A program made the position numbers and the translations under genes. From Acetobacteraceae bacterium (GTDB lineage: Bacteria > Pseudomonadota > Alphaproteobacteria > Acetobacterales > Acetobacteraceae): a stretch of DNA of 11,963 nucleotides. The stretch spans positions 1 through 11,963 of the forward strand of contig CANHTE010000008.1 in the NCBI GenBank assembly GCA_947462945.1, written 5' to 3'. This document shows positions 6,012 through 11,963 of this stretch, in pieces (position 1 is the stretch's first letter; the number at the start of each line of letters is the position of its first letter). The notes under the pieces were generated by a model. That model saw only the letters and a program-made list of their open reading frames with translations. It had not been told where the DNA came from and made no database searches.

Positions 6012-6896
6012 TTACGACCCCAAAAACCCCCCCAGCGCCGCCAGCACCTCCCCTGGCGCTTCCTCCGCCAGATAATGCCCGCTTTGCACCGCATGCCCGC
6101 TCACCGCGCCCGTCGCATAGCTGCGCCAGACCGAAAGTGGCTCGTACCATTGCCCGATCTTGCCCTTCGAGCCCCAGAGCGCCAGCACCGGGCACGCCAC
6201 CCTCTCCCCCGCTGCCCTGCTGGCGCGGTCGTGCAACAGATCAACACTCGCCGCCGCGCGGTAATCCTCGCAGATGGCGGTGACCGTGCCGGGCAGCCGC
6301 AGCGCGGCCAGGTAATCCGCCCGCGCCTCGGGGTGGAAGAAGCTGCGATCCTTGGGCTCGCGTGAGGTGTGGATGTCGAACCACAGCTCCACATCCTGGC
6401 TGATCAGCCGCTCTGGCCCCGGATGCGGCTGGGCGAACCAGAACCAGTGATAGTAGCCAAGGCCAAAGGCCATGTCGGCATGCTCGAAGTGATGCAGCGT
6501 GGGGACGATATCCATCACGCAAAGCTTTTCCACCAAAGCCGCGTGATCCAGCGCCAGACGATGCGCCAGCCGCGCCCCGCGATCATGGCTGACGACGCTG
6601 AAGCGCCCAAAGCCCAGGCCTTGCATCAGCCCCACCACATCCTTGGCCATTTCCCGCTTGGAATAGGGGGCGTGATCGGCGCTGGCGCCCGGCTTTTCCG
6701 AAAAACCATAGCCGCGAATATCGGCGGCGATCACGGTGAAGCGCTGGGCCAGTTCCGGCGCCACCAGGTGCCACATCGCATGGGTCTGCGGGTTGCCGTG
6801 CAGCAGCAGCAAGGGCGGCCCGCTGCCGCCGCGCCGGAAGCGCACCGCCATGCCATTCACCTGACGCGTTTCCAGCGTGAAGCCCTCGAAGAACAT
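6012..6896 (-). CDS. Alpha/beta hydrolase, fluoroacetate (haloacetate) dehalogenase-like
   Basis: A cytoplasmic alpha/beta hydrolase of 294 residues, closely matching the length and active site of fluoroacetate dehalogenases, which hydrolyse haloacetates to glycolate. Seen: HGNP oxyanion turn (33-36), ADIRGYGFSEKP (59-69), nucleophile D105 with R106 and R109 in VSHDRGAR, D129 (VMDIVPT), H150-W151 (YYHWFWF), Y212 (EDYRAA) and base H274 (SGHYLAEEAP). These correspond one by one to D110, R111, R114, D134, H155, W156, Y219 and H280 of the characterised Rhodopseudomonas palustris enzyme. The start at 6896 has an excellent RBS; a 16-codon upstream extension lacks one. The gene ends just inside palindromic element copy 1 and diverges from the CMD gene. 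An epoxide hydrolase or esterase is the alternative, less likely given H-W-Y. Confidence 0.9.
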   Translation of the reverse strand: MFFEGFTLETRQVNGMAVRFRRGGSGPPLLLLHGNPQTHAMWHLVAPELAQRFTVIAADIRGYGFSEKPGASADHAPYSKREMAKDVVGLMQGLGFGRFSVVSHDRGARLAHRLALDHAALVEKLCVMDIVPTLHHFEHADMAFGLGYYHWFWFAQPHPGPERLISQDVELWFDIHTSREPKDRSFFHPEARADYLAALRLPGTVTAICEDYRAAASVDLLHDRASRAAGERVACPVLALWGSKGKIGQWYEPLSVWRSYATGAVSGHAVQSGHYLAEEAPGEVLAALGGFLGS

Positions 6897-6902
6897 GCCG
6901 AA

Positions 6903-6908
6903 CCTCCC
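6903..6908 (-). promoter_or_regulatory. RBS that sets the start of the dehalogenase-like gene
   Basis: The minus strand reads GGGAGG six bases before ATG 6896, one of the strongest Shine-Dalgarno matches in the window. It excludes the longer in-frame start at 6944. Confidence 0.7.
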
Positions 6909-6909
6909 A

Positions 6910-6937
6910 TTGACCCGTGTTGGGCGCCGACTAGCCT
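6910..6937 (+). promoter_or_regulatory. Candidate promoter of the CMD / dehydrogenase operon
   Basis: TTGACC (6910-6915) and TAGCCT (6932-6937) are separated by 16 bp and end 30 bases before ATG 6968. The -35 is near consensus and the -10 is weak. It lies in the 71-bp divergent gap and overlaps the leader of the dehalogenase-like gene. Confidence 0.35.
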
Positions 6938-6967
6938 GCGTCATCTTTCAACAAAGGGAAAACCTCC

Positions 6968-7465
6968 ATGGCACTCGACGACGACAAGCTCTTCAAGAAG
7001 GGCCTGCCCATCCGCCGCGCCGTGCTCGGCGCGGAATATGTGGATGCCAGCATGGCCAAGGCCGATGATTTCATGATGGCCTTCCAGCGCATCACCACCA
7101 GCTGGGCCTGGGGCATGGCCTGGGGCGACCCGACGCTGGACCGCAAGACGCGCTCCATCATCAACCTCGCCATGCTCACGGCCCTGGGCAAGATCCCCGA
7201 GGTGAAGCTGCATGTGAAGGGCGCCTTGGCCAATGGCGTGACGGTGGATGAAATCCGCGCCACGCTGAGCCACGCCGCCGCCTATTGCGGCATTCCCGCC
7301 GCGCTTGATGCCTTCAAGGCGACGCATGAGGTGCTGCTGGCCGAGGGCGCGATCAAGCCCAAGGAAGCCAAGCCCGCCAAGAAGGCCAAGGCCGCGCCAA
7401 AGCCCGTGGATGCGCCGAAGAAGGTCGCGGCCAAGAAGCCCGTCGCCGCCAAGTCCAAGAAGTAA
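6968..7465 (+). CDS. Carboxymuconolactone decarboxylase-family protein with lysine-rich C-terminal tail
   Basis: A small 165-residue protein of the CMD (PcaC/AhpD-like) fold, an all-helical oligomeric family that includes gamma-carboxymuconolactone decarboxylases. The domain occupies residues 1 to about 128: LDRKTRSIINLAMLTALG (58-75), ELH-type segment EVKLHVKGALANGVTVDEI (78-96), and LSHAAAYCGIPAALDAF (100-116). There is one Cys (C107) and no CxxC, so it resembles PcaC rather than the AhpD peroxidase. Residues 130-165 form an added tail of Lys, Ala and Pro (14 Lys in 36), like histone H1-type tails, which PcaC proteins of about 130 residues lack. AGGGAA precedes the ATG by about 7 bases. The stop lies 4 bases before the next start, so the two genes are co-translated. 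Substrate unknown; no other beta-ketoadipate genes are nearby. Confidence 0.88.
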   Translation: MALDDDKLFKKGLPIRRAVLGAEYVDASMAKADDFMMAFQRITTSWAWGMAWGDPTLDRKTRSIINLAMLTALGKIPEVKLHVKGALANGVTVDEIRATLSHAAAYCGIPAALDAFKATHEVLLAEGAIKPKEAKPAKKAKAAPKPVDAPKKVAAKKPVAAKSKK

Positions 7466-7469
7466 CGCC

Positions 7470-8363
7470 ATGCAGCGCGTCGCCTTTGCCGGCATCGGCA
7501 ATATGGGCTGGCCGATGGCCGCCAACCTCATCAAGGCCGGCTTTGATGTCGCCGTCACCGACATCTCCGCCGAGCGGGTGGCGCGCTTCGTGAGCGAGGT
7601 GGGCGGCCATGCCGCTGCCTCCCCCGCTGAAGCGGCGCGGGGGGCGGAGGCCTTCCTGTGCATCCTGCCCACCAGCAAGGAAGTGGCCATCGTTGCCGAT
7701 GCCGTGATGCCCGCCCTGCCCGAGGGCTGCCTGTTCATTGACATGACCTCGGGCAATCCGACCCGCACGCGCGAAATCGCGGCGCGCCTCGCCACCCGCG
7801 GCGTGCGCATGGTGGATTGCCCCGTCTCCGGCGGTGTGCCGCGCGCCAAATCGGGCGAACTCGCCATCATGGCCGGCGGCACGACGGCCGATCTCGACGC
7901 CGCCGAGCCCATCCTGCGCGCCATGGGCACCTCGATCCATCGCTGCGGCGCGACGGGCGCGGGCCAGGCCATGAAGGCGCTGAACAACCTGGTCAGCGCC
8001 GGTGGTTTTCTCATCGGCATCGAGGCGCTGCTGATCGGCCAGAAGCTCGGTCTGGAGCCGGGGCTGATGGTGGATGTGCTGAATTCCTCCACCGGCATGA
8101 ACAACTCCACCCAGAAGAAGTTCCGGCAATTCGTGCTGTCGCGGCGCTTCGATTCCGGCTTCGGGCTGGATTTGATGGTGAAGGACCTCTCCATCGCCAT
8201 CGAGGTCGGCAAGGAAGCGGGGGTGCCGACGCCACTTTCGGCGCTGACGCGGGAGTTGTGGGCGGCGGCGGCGACGCATCTGGGCGCGGGGGAGGATCAT
8301 ACCGCCGTGGCGAAGCTGTCGGAGCGGCTGGCCAATCAGACGCTCTCTGGGGGAAATGGGTAG
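7470..8363 (+). CDS. 3-hydroxyisobutyrate dehydrogenase-family NAD(P)-dependent beta-hydroxyacid dehydrogenase
   Basis: A 297-residue oxidoreductase of the beta-hydroxyacid dehydrogenase family, whose members oxidise 3-hydroxyisobutyrate or reduce tartronate semialdehyde. Rossmann motif GIGNMGWPMAANL (8-20) binds the dinucleotide, with D31 at the end of the second strand suggesting NAD preference. Substrate signature DCPVSGGVPRAKSGELAIM (116-134). Catalytic helix GAGQAMKALNNL (163-174), with K169 as catalytic Lys and N173 conserved. KDL (238-240) closes the C-terminal domain. The length is normal and the gene is complete. It follows the CMD gene by 4 bases, so it is in the same operon and probably translationally coupled. 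Its stop is 5 bp before palindromic element copy 2. HIBADH, tartronate semialdehyde reductase (GarR/GlxR) and related 2-hydroxyacid enzymes cannot be separated from sequence alone. Confidence 0.92.
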   Translation: MQRVAFAGIGNMGWPMAANLIKAGFDVAVTDISAERVARFVSEVGGHAAASPAEAARGAEAFLCILPTSKEVAIVADAVMPALPEGCLFIDMTSGNPTRTREIAARLATRGVRMVDCPVSGGVPRAKSGELAIMAGGTTADLDAAEPILRAMGTSIHRCGATGAGQAMKALNNLVSAGGFLIGIEALLIGQKLGLEPGLMVDVLNSSTGMNNSTQKKFRQFVLSRRFDSGFGLDLMVKDLSIAIEVGKEAGVPTPLSALTRELWAAAATHLGAGEDHTAVAKLSERLANQTLSGGNG

Positions 8364-8367
8364 AAAA

Positions 8368-8486
8368 GGGCCTCCGGCGGCTGGGGCCACGGGCCCCAGA
8401 CCCCATTCCAAAGCGAATTTTACGAAAGGGGTCTGGGGCCGCACTTCTTTCAGCATGAGGCCCCAGCCGCCGGAGGCCTCCTTTTT
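8368..8486. repeat. Palindromic element copy 2 (opposite orientation), probable bidirectional terminator
   Basis: The outer arms 8369-8388 (GGCCTCCGGCGGCTGGGGCC) and 8459-8478 are perfect 20-bp complements. The inner arms 8392-8404 (GGCCCCAGACCCC) and 8428-8440 are perfect 13-bp complements. Between outer and inner stems lie 3 bases on the left and 18 on the right. A run AAAA (8364-8367) before the stem and TTTTT (8482-8486) after it give U tracts for transcripts from both directions. It sits between the convergent dehydrogenase and amidohydrolase genes, and its T tract overlaps the amidohydrolase stop codon. Compared with copy 1 it is reversed: the shared flank CCCCTTTCGT lies on the plus strand in copy 1 and on the minus strand here. 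Confidence 0.85.
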
Positions 8487-9621
8487 ACGAGGCGACCACC
8501 ACCCCCGCCGAAACCACCATCTCCGGCGCGCAACGGCTCACCACCGCCTCGGCAATGCTCTCAGCCCGCACCACCACCAGATCCGCCCGCGCACCGACGG
8601 TGATTCCGTAATCCACGAAGCCGCAGGCGCGGGCGCCCGCGAAGGTCACGGCGTCCAGCGCCAGCGCCACATCCTCATCCCGCCGCAGCTCGTATTTCAG
8701 GGCGACCATCGCGGCGCGGGCCAGCATGTCAGGCGCGTTATGCGGGCTCCAGGTGTCACGGATATTGTCGTTGCCGGCAAAGAGCGTGACGCCCAATTCA
8801 CGCGCACGCTTCAAGGGCGGCACCGCGCGTGAGGGCGGGACGGAGGTGCAGAGCGCCACCCCCGCCTCCGCCAATTGCCCCAGCAGGGCATCGGCACGCG
8901 CCGCTGCGACATCGCCCAGCGCGAAACCGTGGCTGATGACCACACGGCCCTGCATGCCCAAAGCGCGGGCGCGCTCGGCGATCAGCTCCATGCTGAAGGC
9001 GCCCAGCTCTCCCGCTTCGTGCAAATGGATATCCACGGGCTTGCCATGCCGCTCAGCCAGTTTGAACACGATGTCCAGGTGGCGCACGGGGTCGCGGTCA
9101 ATCAGCGAGGGGTCCAGCCCGCCCACCGCGTCACAGCCCAGGCGCAAGGCCGTGTCCAACCATTCCTCCACGCCGGGCATGCGCAGGATGCCCGATTGCG
9201 GAAAGGCGACGAGCTGGATTTCGATGCGGCCGCGCATCTCCTCCCGAAGGATGAGCAGCTTCTCGACATGGGTGAGGCGGCTTTCCTCATCCACATCCAC
9301 ATGGCTGCGCAGCCGCGTGGTGCCGGCGGCCAGATGCGCTTCGCAGAGCGCGCGCCCTTCGCGGCTGGCATCCATGCCGATGGCGCGCCGCGTGGCCTTT
9401 TCATTGTTGATGCGGTCCATCAGGGAAGGGCCGACCTCATTGCGCCACCAGGGCCGCCCCCAGAGCGTCTTGTCCAGGTGGCAATGCCCTTCCACCAGGC
9501 CGGGCAGCAGCAGACGCGGAGCACCTTCCCGCAGGCTCGGGATCAGCGCCGTGATGCGCCCATCCGCGACATGCACATCCACCGCGGCGCCGCCCAGCGG
9601 GCTGACATGCTCCAGGATCAT
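8485..9621 (-). CDS. Amidohydrolase, cytosine deaminase (CodA/AtzC)-like
   Basis: A 378-residue metal-dependent hydrolase of the amidohydrolase superfamily, in the branch with E. coli cytosine deaminase and AtzC. Expected metal ligands are present: H46 and H48 in EGHCHLDK, H199 in VDIHLHEAGE with general acid/base E202, H231 in VISHGFAL, and D285 in GNDNIRDTWSP. The CodA-like substrate segment VAFPQSGIL (138-146) keeps the Gln, and HNAPDML (294-300) matches the CodA GTANML region. Position 286 is Asn where CodA has D314, a residue known to tune specificity, so cytosine may not be the substrate; other cyclic amidines or N-substituted heterocycles are possible. No signal peptide, so cytoplasmic. 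The start overlaps the stop of the dehydratase gene as ATGA, implying translational coupling. Family call strong, substrate open. Confidence 0.88.
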   Translation of the reverse strand: MILEHVSPLGGAAVDVHVADGRITALIPSLREGAPRLLLPGLVEGHCHLDKTLWGRPWWRNEVGPSLMDRINNEKATRRAIGMDASREGRALCEAHLAAGTTRLRSHVDVDEESRLTHVEKLLILREEMRGRIEIQLVAFPQSGILRMPGVEEWLDTALRLGCDAVGGLDPSLIDRDPVRHLDIVFKLAERHGKPVDIHLHEAGELGAFSMELIAERARALGMQGRVVISHGFALGDVAAARADALLGQLAEAGVALCTSVPPSRAVPPLKRARELGVTLFAGNDNIRDTWSPHNAPDMLARAAMVALKYELRRDEDVALALDAVTFAGARACGFVDYGITVGARADLVVVRAESIAEAVVSRCAPEMVVSAGVVVAS

Positions 9622-10556
9622 GCCATCACCCAGTCGCGGAACAGTGCCAGATCAATATTGCCGCCGCACAGGATGGTCGCCACGCGCTTGCCGGCCATGG
9701 CGGCGCTCTCCTGCATCAGGGCCGCGAAGGGGGCGGCGCCGGCGCCTTCGGCCAGGTTGTGCGTATCGGTCCAATAGGCGCGAATGGCGTCGCGCACCTC
9801 ATCATCCGTGACGGTGACGATGCGGGCGGCGCCCTTCAGGATCATGGCCAGCGCCGCGGGGTCCGGGATGCGCGTGGCCATGCCATCCGCGAGCGTCACG
9901 GCGCTTGGTGTCTCGATCACCTGTCCGGCGGCGAAGCTCTGGGCATAGGCATCGGCGCCGGTGGATTGCACGCCGATGATCTCGGTCGAAAGGCCCAGCA
10001 GGTCCCGCGCCATGATGCAGCCGCAAATGCCCGAGCCGAGCCCGATGGGGACATACAGCGCATCCAGCGGCGGTGCCGCACGAAACAGCTCCAGCGCATA
10101 GGTGGCCACGCCGCGCACCAAATCCGGCGCGAAGGAGGGCGCGAAATCCAGGCCGCGCTCCGCCGCCAGATCACGGGCATATTGCCGCGCCACGTCGAAA
10201 TCCGCGCCGTGTTCGATCAACGTGGCGCCCTGGGCGCGCATCGCCGCGTTCTTCTCGGTCGAATTGCCGATCGGCACCACGATGGTGACCGGAATCCCCG
10301 CCTTGGCCCCCGCATAGGCCAGCGACTGCCCGTGATTGCCGCGCGTCGCGCTGATCACGCCGGGTGAGCGCAGATGCTCGAAATAGGTCAGGCCGCCGCG
10401 GACCTTGAAGGCCCCGGTGGGGGTGTGGTTTTCATGCTTGACCCAGACCTCGCAGCCCGCGCGCCGCGCCAGCAGCGGCCAAGCGTATTGCGGCGTGGCG
10501 GGGAAATGCCGCCGGATCAGGGTCTCGGCGGCTTCGAGCGCGGGGAGGGTGAACAT
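9618..10556 (-). CDS. PLP-dependent threonine/serine dehydratase-like enzyme (fold type II)
   Basis: A 312-residue tryptophan-synthase-beta-fold enzyme resembling catabolic threonine ammonia-lyase, which deaminates threonine or serine to a 2-oxo acid and ammonia. The Schiff-base lysine is K51 in TPTGAFKVRGG. The cofactor-ring loop is ATRGNHGQ (70-77, more usually ASAGNHAQ), the phosphate loop is GLGSGICG (172-179, more usually GGGGLxxG), LADGMA lies at 222-227, and CGGN (297-300) contacts the pyridine ring. There is no C-terminal ACT domain, so isoleucine feedback is not expected. Related families with other substrates include hydroxyectoine-pathway EutB and 3-hydroxyaspartate dehydratase; loop differences leave these open. 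The start codon has a G-rich stretch immediately upstream but poor spacing. It is 41 bp downstream of the ABC exporter and overlaps the amidohydrolase by 4 bp. Confidence 0.88.
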   Translation of the reverse strand: MFTLPALEAAETLIRRHFPATPQYAWPLLARRAGCEVWVKHENHTPTGAFKVRGGLTYFEHLRSPGVISATRGNHGQSLAYAGAKAGIPVTIVVPIGNSTEKNAAMRAQGATLIEHGADFDVARQYARDLAAERGLDFAPSFAPDLVRGVATYALELFRAAPPLDALYVPIGLGSGICGCIMARDLLGLSTEIIGVQSTGADAYAQSFAAGQVIETPSAVTLADGMATRIPDPAALAMILKGAARIVTVTDDEVRDAIRAYWTDTHNLAEGAGAAPFAALMQESAAMAGKRVATILCGGNIDLALFRDWVMA

Positions 10557-10597
10557 ACCCCCACGCTATCCAGGAAGCCCGGATGGGTCGAGCCCGG

Positions 10598-11963
10598 CTA
10601 TTCGCTGGCACCGGTCAATTGCGTCTTCACCAGATCGGCAAAACGGCCGCCCTGCGCCAGCAGCGCCTGGAAGCTGCCGCGCTCCACGATGCGCCCCTGC
10701 TCAAACACCAGGATTTCATCGGCATCGCGCACGGTGGAAAGCCGGTGCGCGATAATGAAGGTGGTGCGCCCCGCCATCAATGCGCGCAGCGCCTTGGCCA
10801 CCTTGGCTTCCGTTGCGGCATCAAGCGCGCTGGTCGCCTCGTCCAGGATCAGCACGGGCGGGTCCTTCAGCAGCGCGCGCGCGATGGCCAGGCGCTGCCG
10901 CTGACCGCCCGAGAGCGAGGCCCCGCGTTCACCCACCATCGTGTCATAGCCATGCGGCTGCCGGGTGATGAAGTCATGCGCCTCCGCCATCCGGCAGGCG
11001 CGCTCGATATCTTCCTGGGTGGCATCGGCGCGGCCGACGAGAAGATTGTCGCGGATGCTGCGGTTGAACAGCATGCTCTCCTGGAAGACCACGCCGATGT
11101 TGCGGCGCAGGCTGTCCAGCTTGATGTCGCGCAGATCCGCGCCGTCCAGCGTGATGCGCCCATCCGTCGGGTCCCAGAGGCGCTGCAGTAGCTGCATCGA
11201 AGTGGTCTTGCCCGCGCCGGTGGTGCCGACCAGCGCGATGGTCTGGCCAGGGTGGGAGGCCAGATCAATCCCGTTCAAAATCCGCCCGCTGGTGGGGTAG
11301 GAAAAGCCGACATCCTCGAAGCGCACATGCCCTTCGGCGCGGCCCATTTCCTTCGCCCCCGGCCGGTCGGGCACGGTGCTGACCGCGTCCAGCACCTCGA
11401 AGAATTGCTTCAGCGCGGGGGCCTGGAACAGCATGTGCGAGACGAAGCCGACCGCGCCTTCCAGCCGCGCCACCAGCAATGTCGCGAAGCCCATGAAGCT
11501 GACGATGTCACCCACCGTGGCCTGGCCGCGCAGATGCAGCAGCGTGCCCAGCATGAAGATGAGAATCACGGTGATGGTGCTGGCCGCGCGCGAGAGCACA
11601 TTCACCAGCGCCCACCAGTTCAGCACCGGAAACTGATGATCCAGCACCTGGCGCATGATATCGCCGAACATCTTCGCCTCGCTGTTGAGGCGCGTGAAGG
11701 ATTGCACGACGACAACGTTGGACAGCGCATCCTGCGCGGAACCGGCCAGTTGCGTATGGAACTCCTCCACCTGCATCTGCGCCACCTGCGTCTTGCGAAT
11801 GACCAGTGTGGTGAGGATGGTGAAGATCACCACCAGGCCGATCAGCAGCAGCCCCAGCCGCCAATTCAGGATCATGGTCAGCGGCAGCAGCACCAGCGCG
11901 CCGATGAAGGTGATCAGATGCTCGCGGAAGAAGGCCAGCCAAAGGCCAAAGAGGTTGTCACAC
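10598..11963 (-). CDS. ABC exporter with fused permease and ATPase, cyclic beta-glucan (NdvA/ChvA)-like; 5' end cut
   Basis: A half-transporter exporter (TM domain plus ATPase) acting as a dimer in the inner membrane. The frame is open to the window edge; about 454 C-terminal residues are visible and an internal GTG at 11893 is not the start. The membrane part includes FGLWLAFFREHLITFIGALV, ILNWRLGLLLIGLVVIF and ASTITVILIFMLGTLLHLRG. Numbered from that GTG: Walker A GTTGAGKTT 223-231, Q-loop Q271, signature LSGGQ 327-331, Walker B VLILDEATSALD 347-358, and switch H383 (IAHRLST). The LWLxFFREHL segment, VGDIVSFMGFATLLVARLE and APALKQFFEVLDAV resemble rhizobial cyclic beta-1,2-glucan exporters NdvA/ChvA, but MsbA-like lipid exporters share the layout. 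No glucan synthase is in the window. The dehydratase gene follows 41 bp downstream, possibly in the same transcript. Confidence 0.92.
   Translation of the reverse strand, partial: CDNLFGLWLAFFREHLITFIGALVLLPLTMILNWRLGLLLIGLVVIFTILTTLVIRKTQVAQMQVEEFHTQLAGSAQDALSNVVVVQSFTRLNSEAKMFGDIMRQVLDHQFPVLNWWALVNVLSRAASTITVILIFMLGTLLHLRGQATVGDIVSFMGFATLLVARLEGAVGFVSHMLFQAPALKQFFEVLDAVSTVPDRPGAKEMGRAEGHVRFEDVGFSYPTSGRILNGIDLASHPGQTIALVGTTGAGKTTSMQLLQRLWDPTDGRITLDGADLRDIKLDSLRRNIGVVFQESMLFNRSIRDNLLVGRADATQEDIERACRMAEAHDFITRQPHGYDTMVGERGASLSGGQRQRLAIARALLKDPPVLILDEATSALDAATEAKVAKALRALMAGRTTFIIAHRLSTVRDADEILVFEQGRIVERGSFQALLAQGGRFADLVKTQLTGASE

Noticed and set aside
5754..6365. Possible plus-strand gene across the AT-rich spacer and the repeat
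   Set aside because: It would read through the 36-bp inverted repeat and antisense to the dehalogenase-like gene; no conserved motif and no good RBS.
7353..8456. 367-codon minus-strand open frame opposite the dehydrogenase, starting inside palindromic element copy 2
   Set aside because: The translated repeat arm and His/Gly/Arg-rich remainder have no recognisable family, whereas the plus-strand dehydrogenase is complete and convincing.
10571..10597. Direct repeat of AGCCCGG in the gap between the ABC exporter and the dehydratase as a possible terminator
   Set aside because: The two copies are in direct, not inverted, orientation and there is no T tract, so no terminator hairpin is supported.
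1..11963. CRISPR array, insertion sequence, toxin-antitoxin or phage-defence module
   Set aside because: No regularly spaced short direct repeats, transposase motifs, terminal inverted repeats with a transposase, or small overlapping toxin-antitoxin gene pair were seen on either strand.

Overview
The window is very GC-rich DNA with tightly packed genes and short intergenic gaps. Gene content and codon bias suggest an alphaproteobacterium, most likely a Roseomonas-like member of the Acetobacteraceae. That is an inference from gene types: two orphan Bug-type solute receptors, a cyclic-glucan-type ABC exporter, a chromosomal-type ParB and an Acetobacteraceae-like mix of catabolic enzymes. No transposase, integrase, phage gene or CRISPR array is visible. 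The window looks like ordinary chromosome, and the parB at the left edge hints at an origin-proximal position.

Layout, left to right. (1) The 3' part of parB (+) meets tail to tail, with an 11-bp overlap, a beta-lactamase-fold serine hydrolase (-). (2) Divergent from that hydrolase is a Bug/TctC solute-binding protein (+). It is followed closely by a tRNA-Gly(CCC) on the minus strand and a second Bug protein (-). (3) Divergent from the second Bug gene is a gamma-glutamyltranspeptidase-family Ntn-hydrolase (+) whose glutamate-binding residues are largely replaced. (4) An AT-rich gap of about 190 bp then leads into a perfect 36-bp inverted repeat. (5) A fluoroacetate-dehalogenase-like alpha/beta hydrolase (-) is divergent from a two-gene operon (+). 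That operon encodes a carboxymuconolactone-decarboxylase-fold protein with a lysine-rich tail and a 3-hydroxyisobutyrate-dehydrogenase-family enzyme. (6) A second copy of the palindromic element, in opposite orientation, separates that operon from a minus-strand group: a cytosine-deaminase-like amidohydrolase, a PLP-dependent threonine/serine dehydratase (ATGA overlap between the two) and an NdvA/MsbA-type ABC exporter cut by the right edge.

The genes are mostly small-molecule catabolism and uptake. The Bug proteins would capture organic acids in the periplasm. The GGT-family enzyme is also predicted to be exported. The dehalogenase-like hydrolase, CMD protein and beta-hydroxyacid dehydrogenase may process carboxylic acids, and the amidohydrolase and dehydratase are a plausible nitrogen-scavenging pair. 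None of these functional links is proven by the sequence.

The most noteworthy signals are the oriented palindromic element placed at two convergent gene ends, the GGT homologue that keeps its catalytic threonine but has lost the canonical gamma-glutamyl-binding residues, the complete fluoroacetate-dehalogenase residue set, the basic tail on the CMD protein, and an AT-rich island with an orphan promoter-like sequence. I see no clearly novel multi-gene defence or mobile system.
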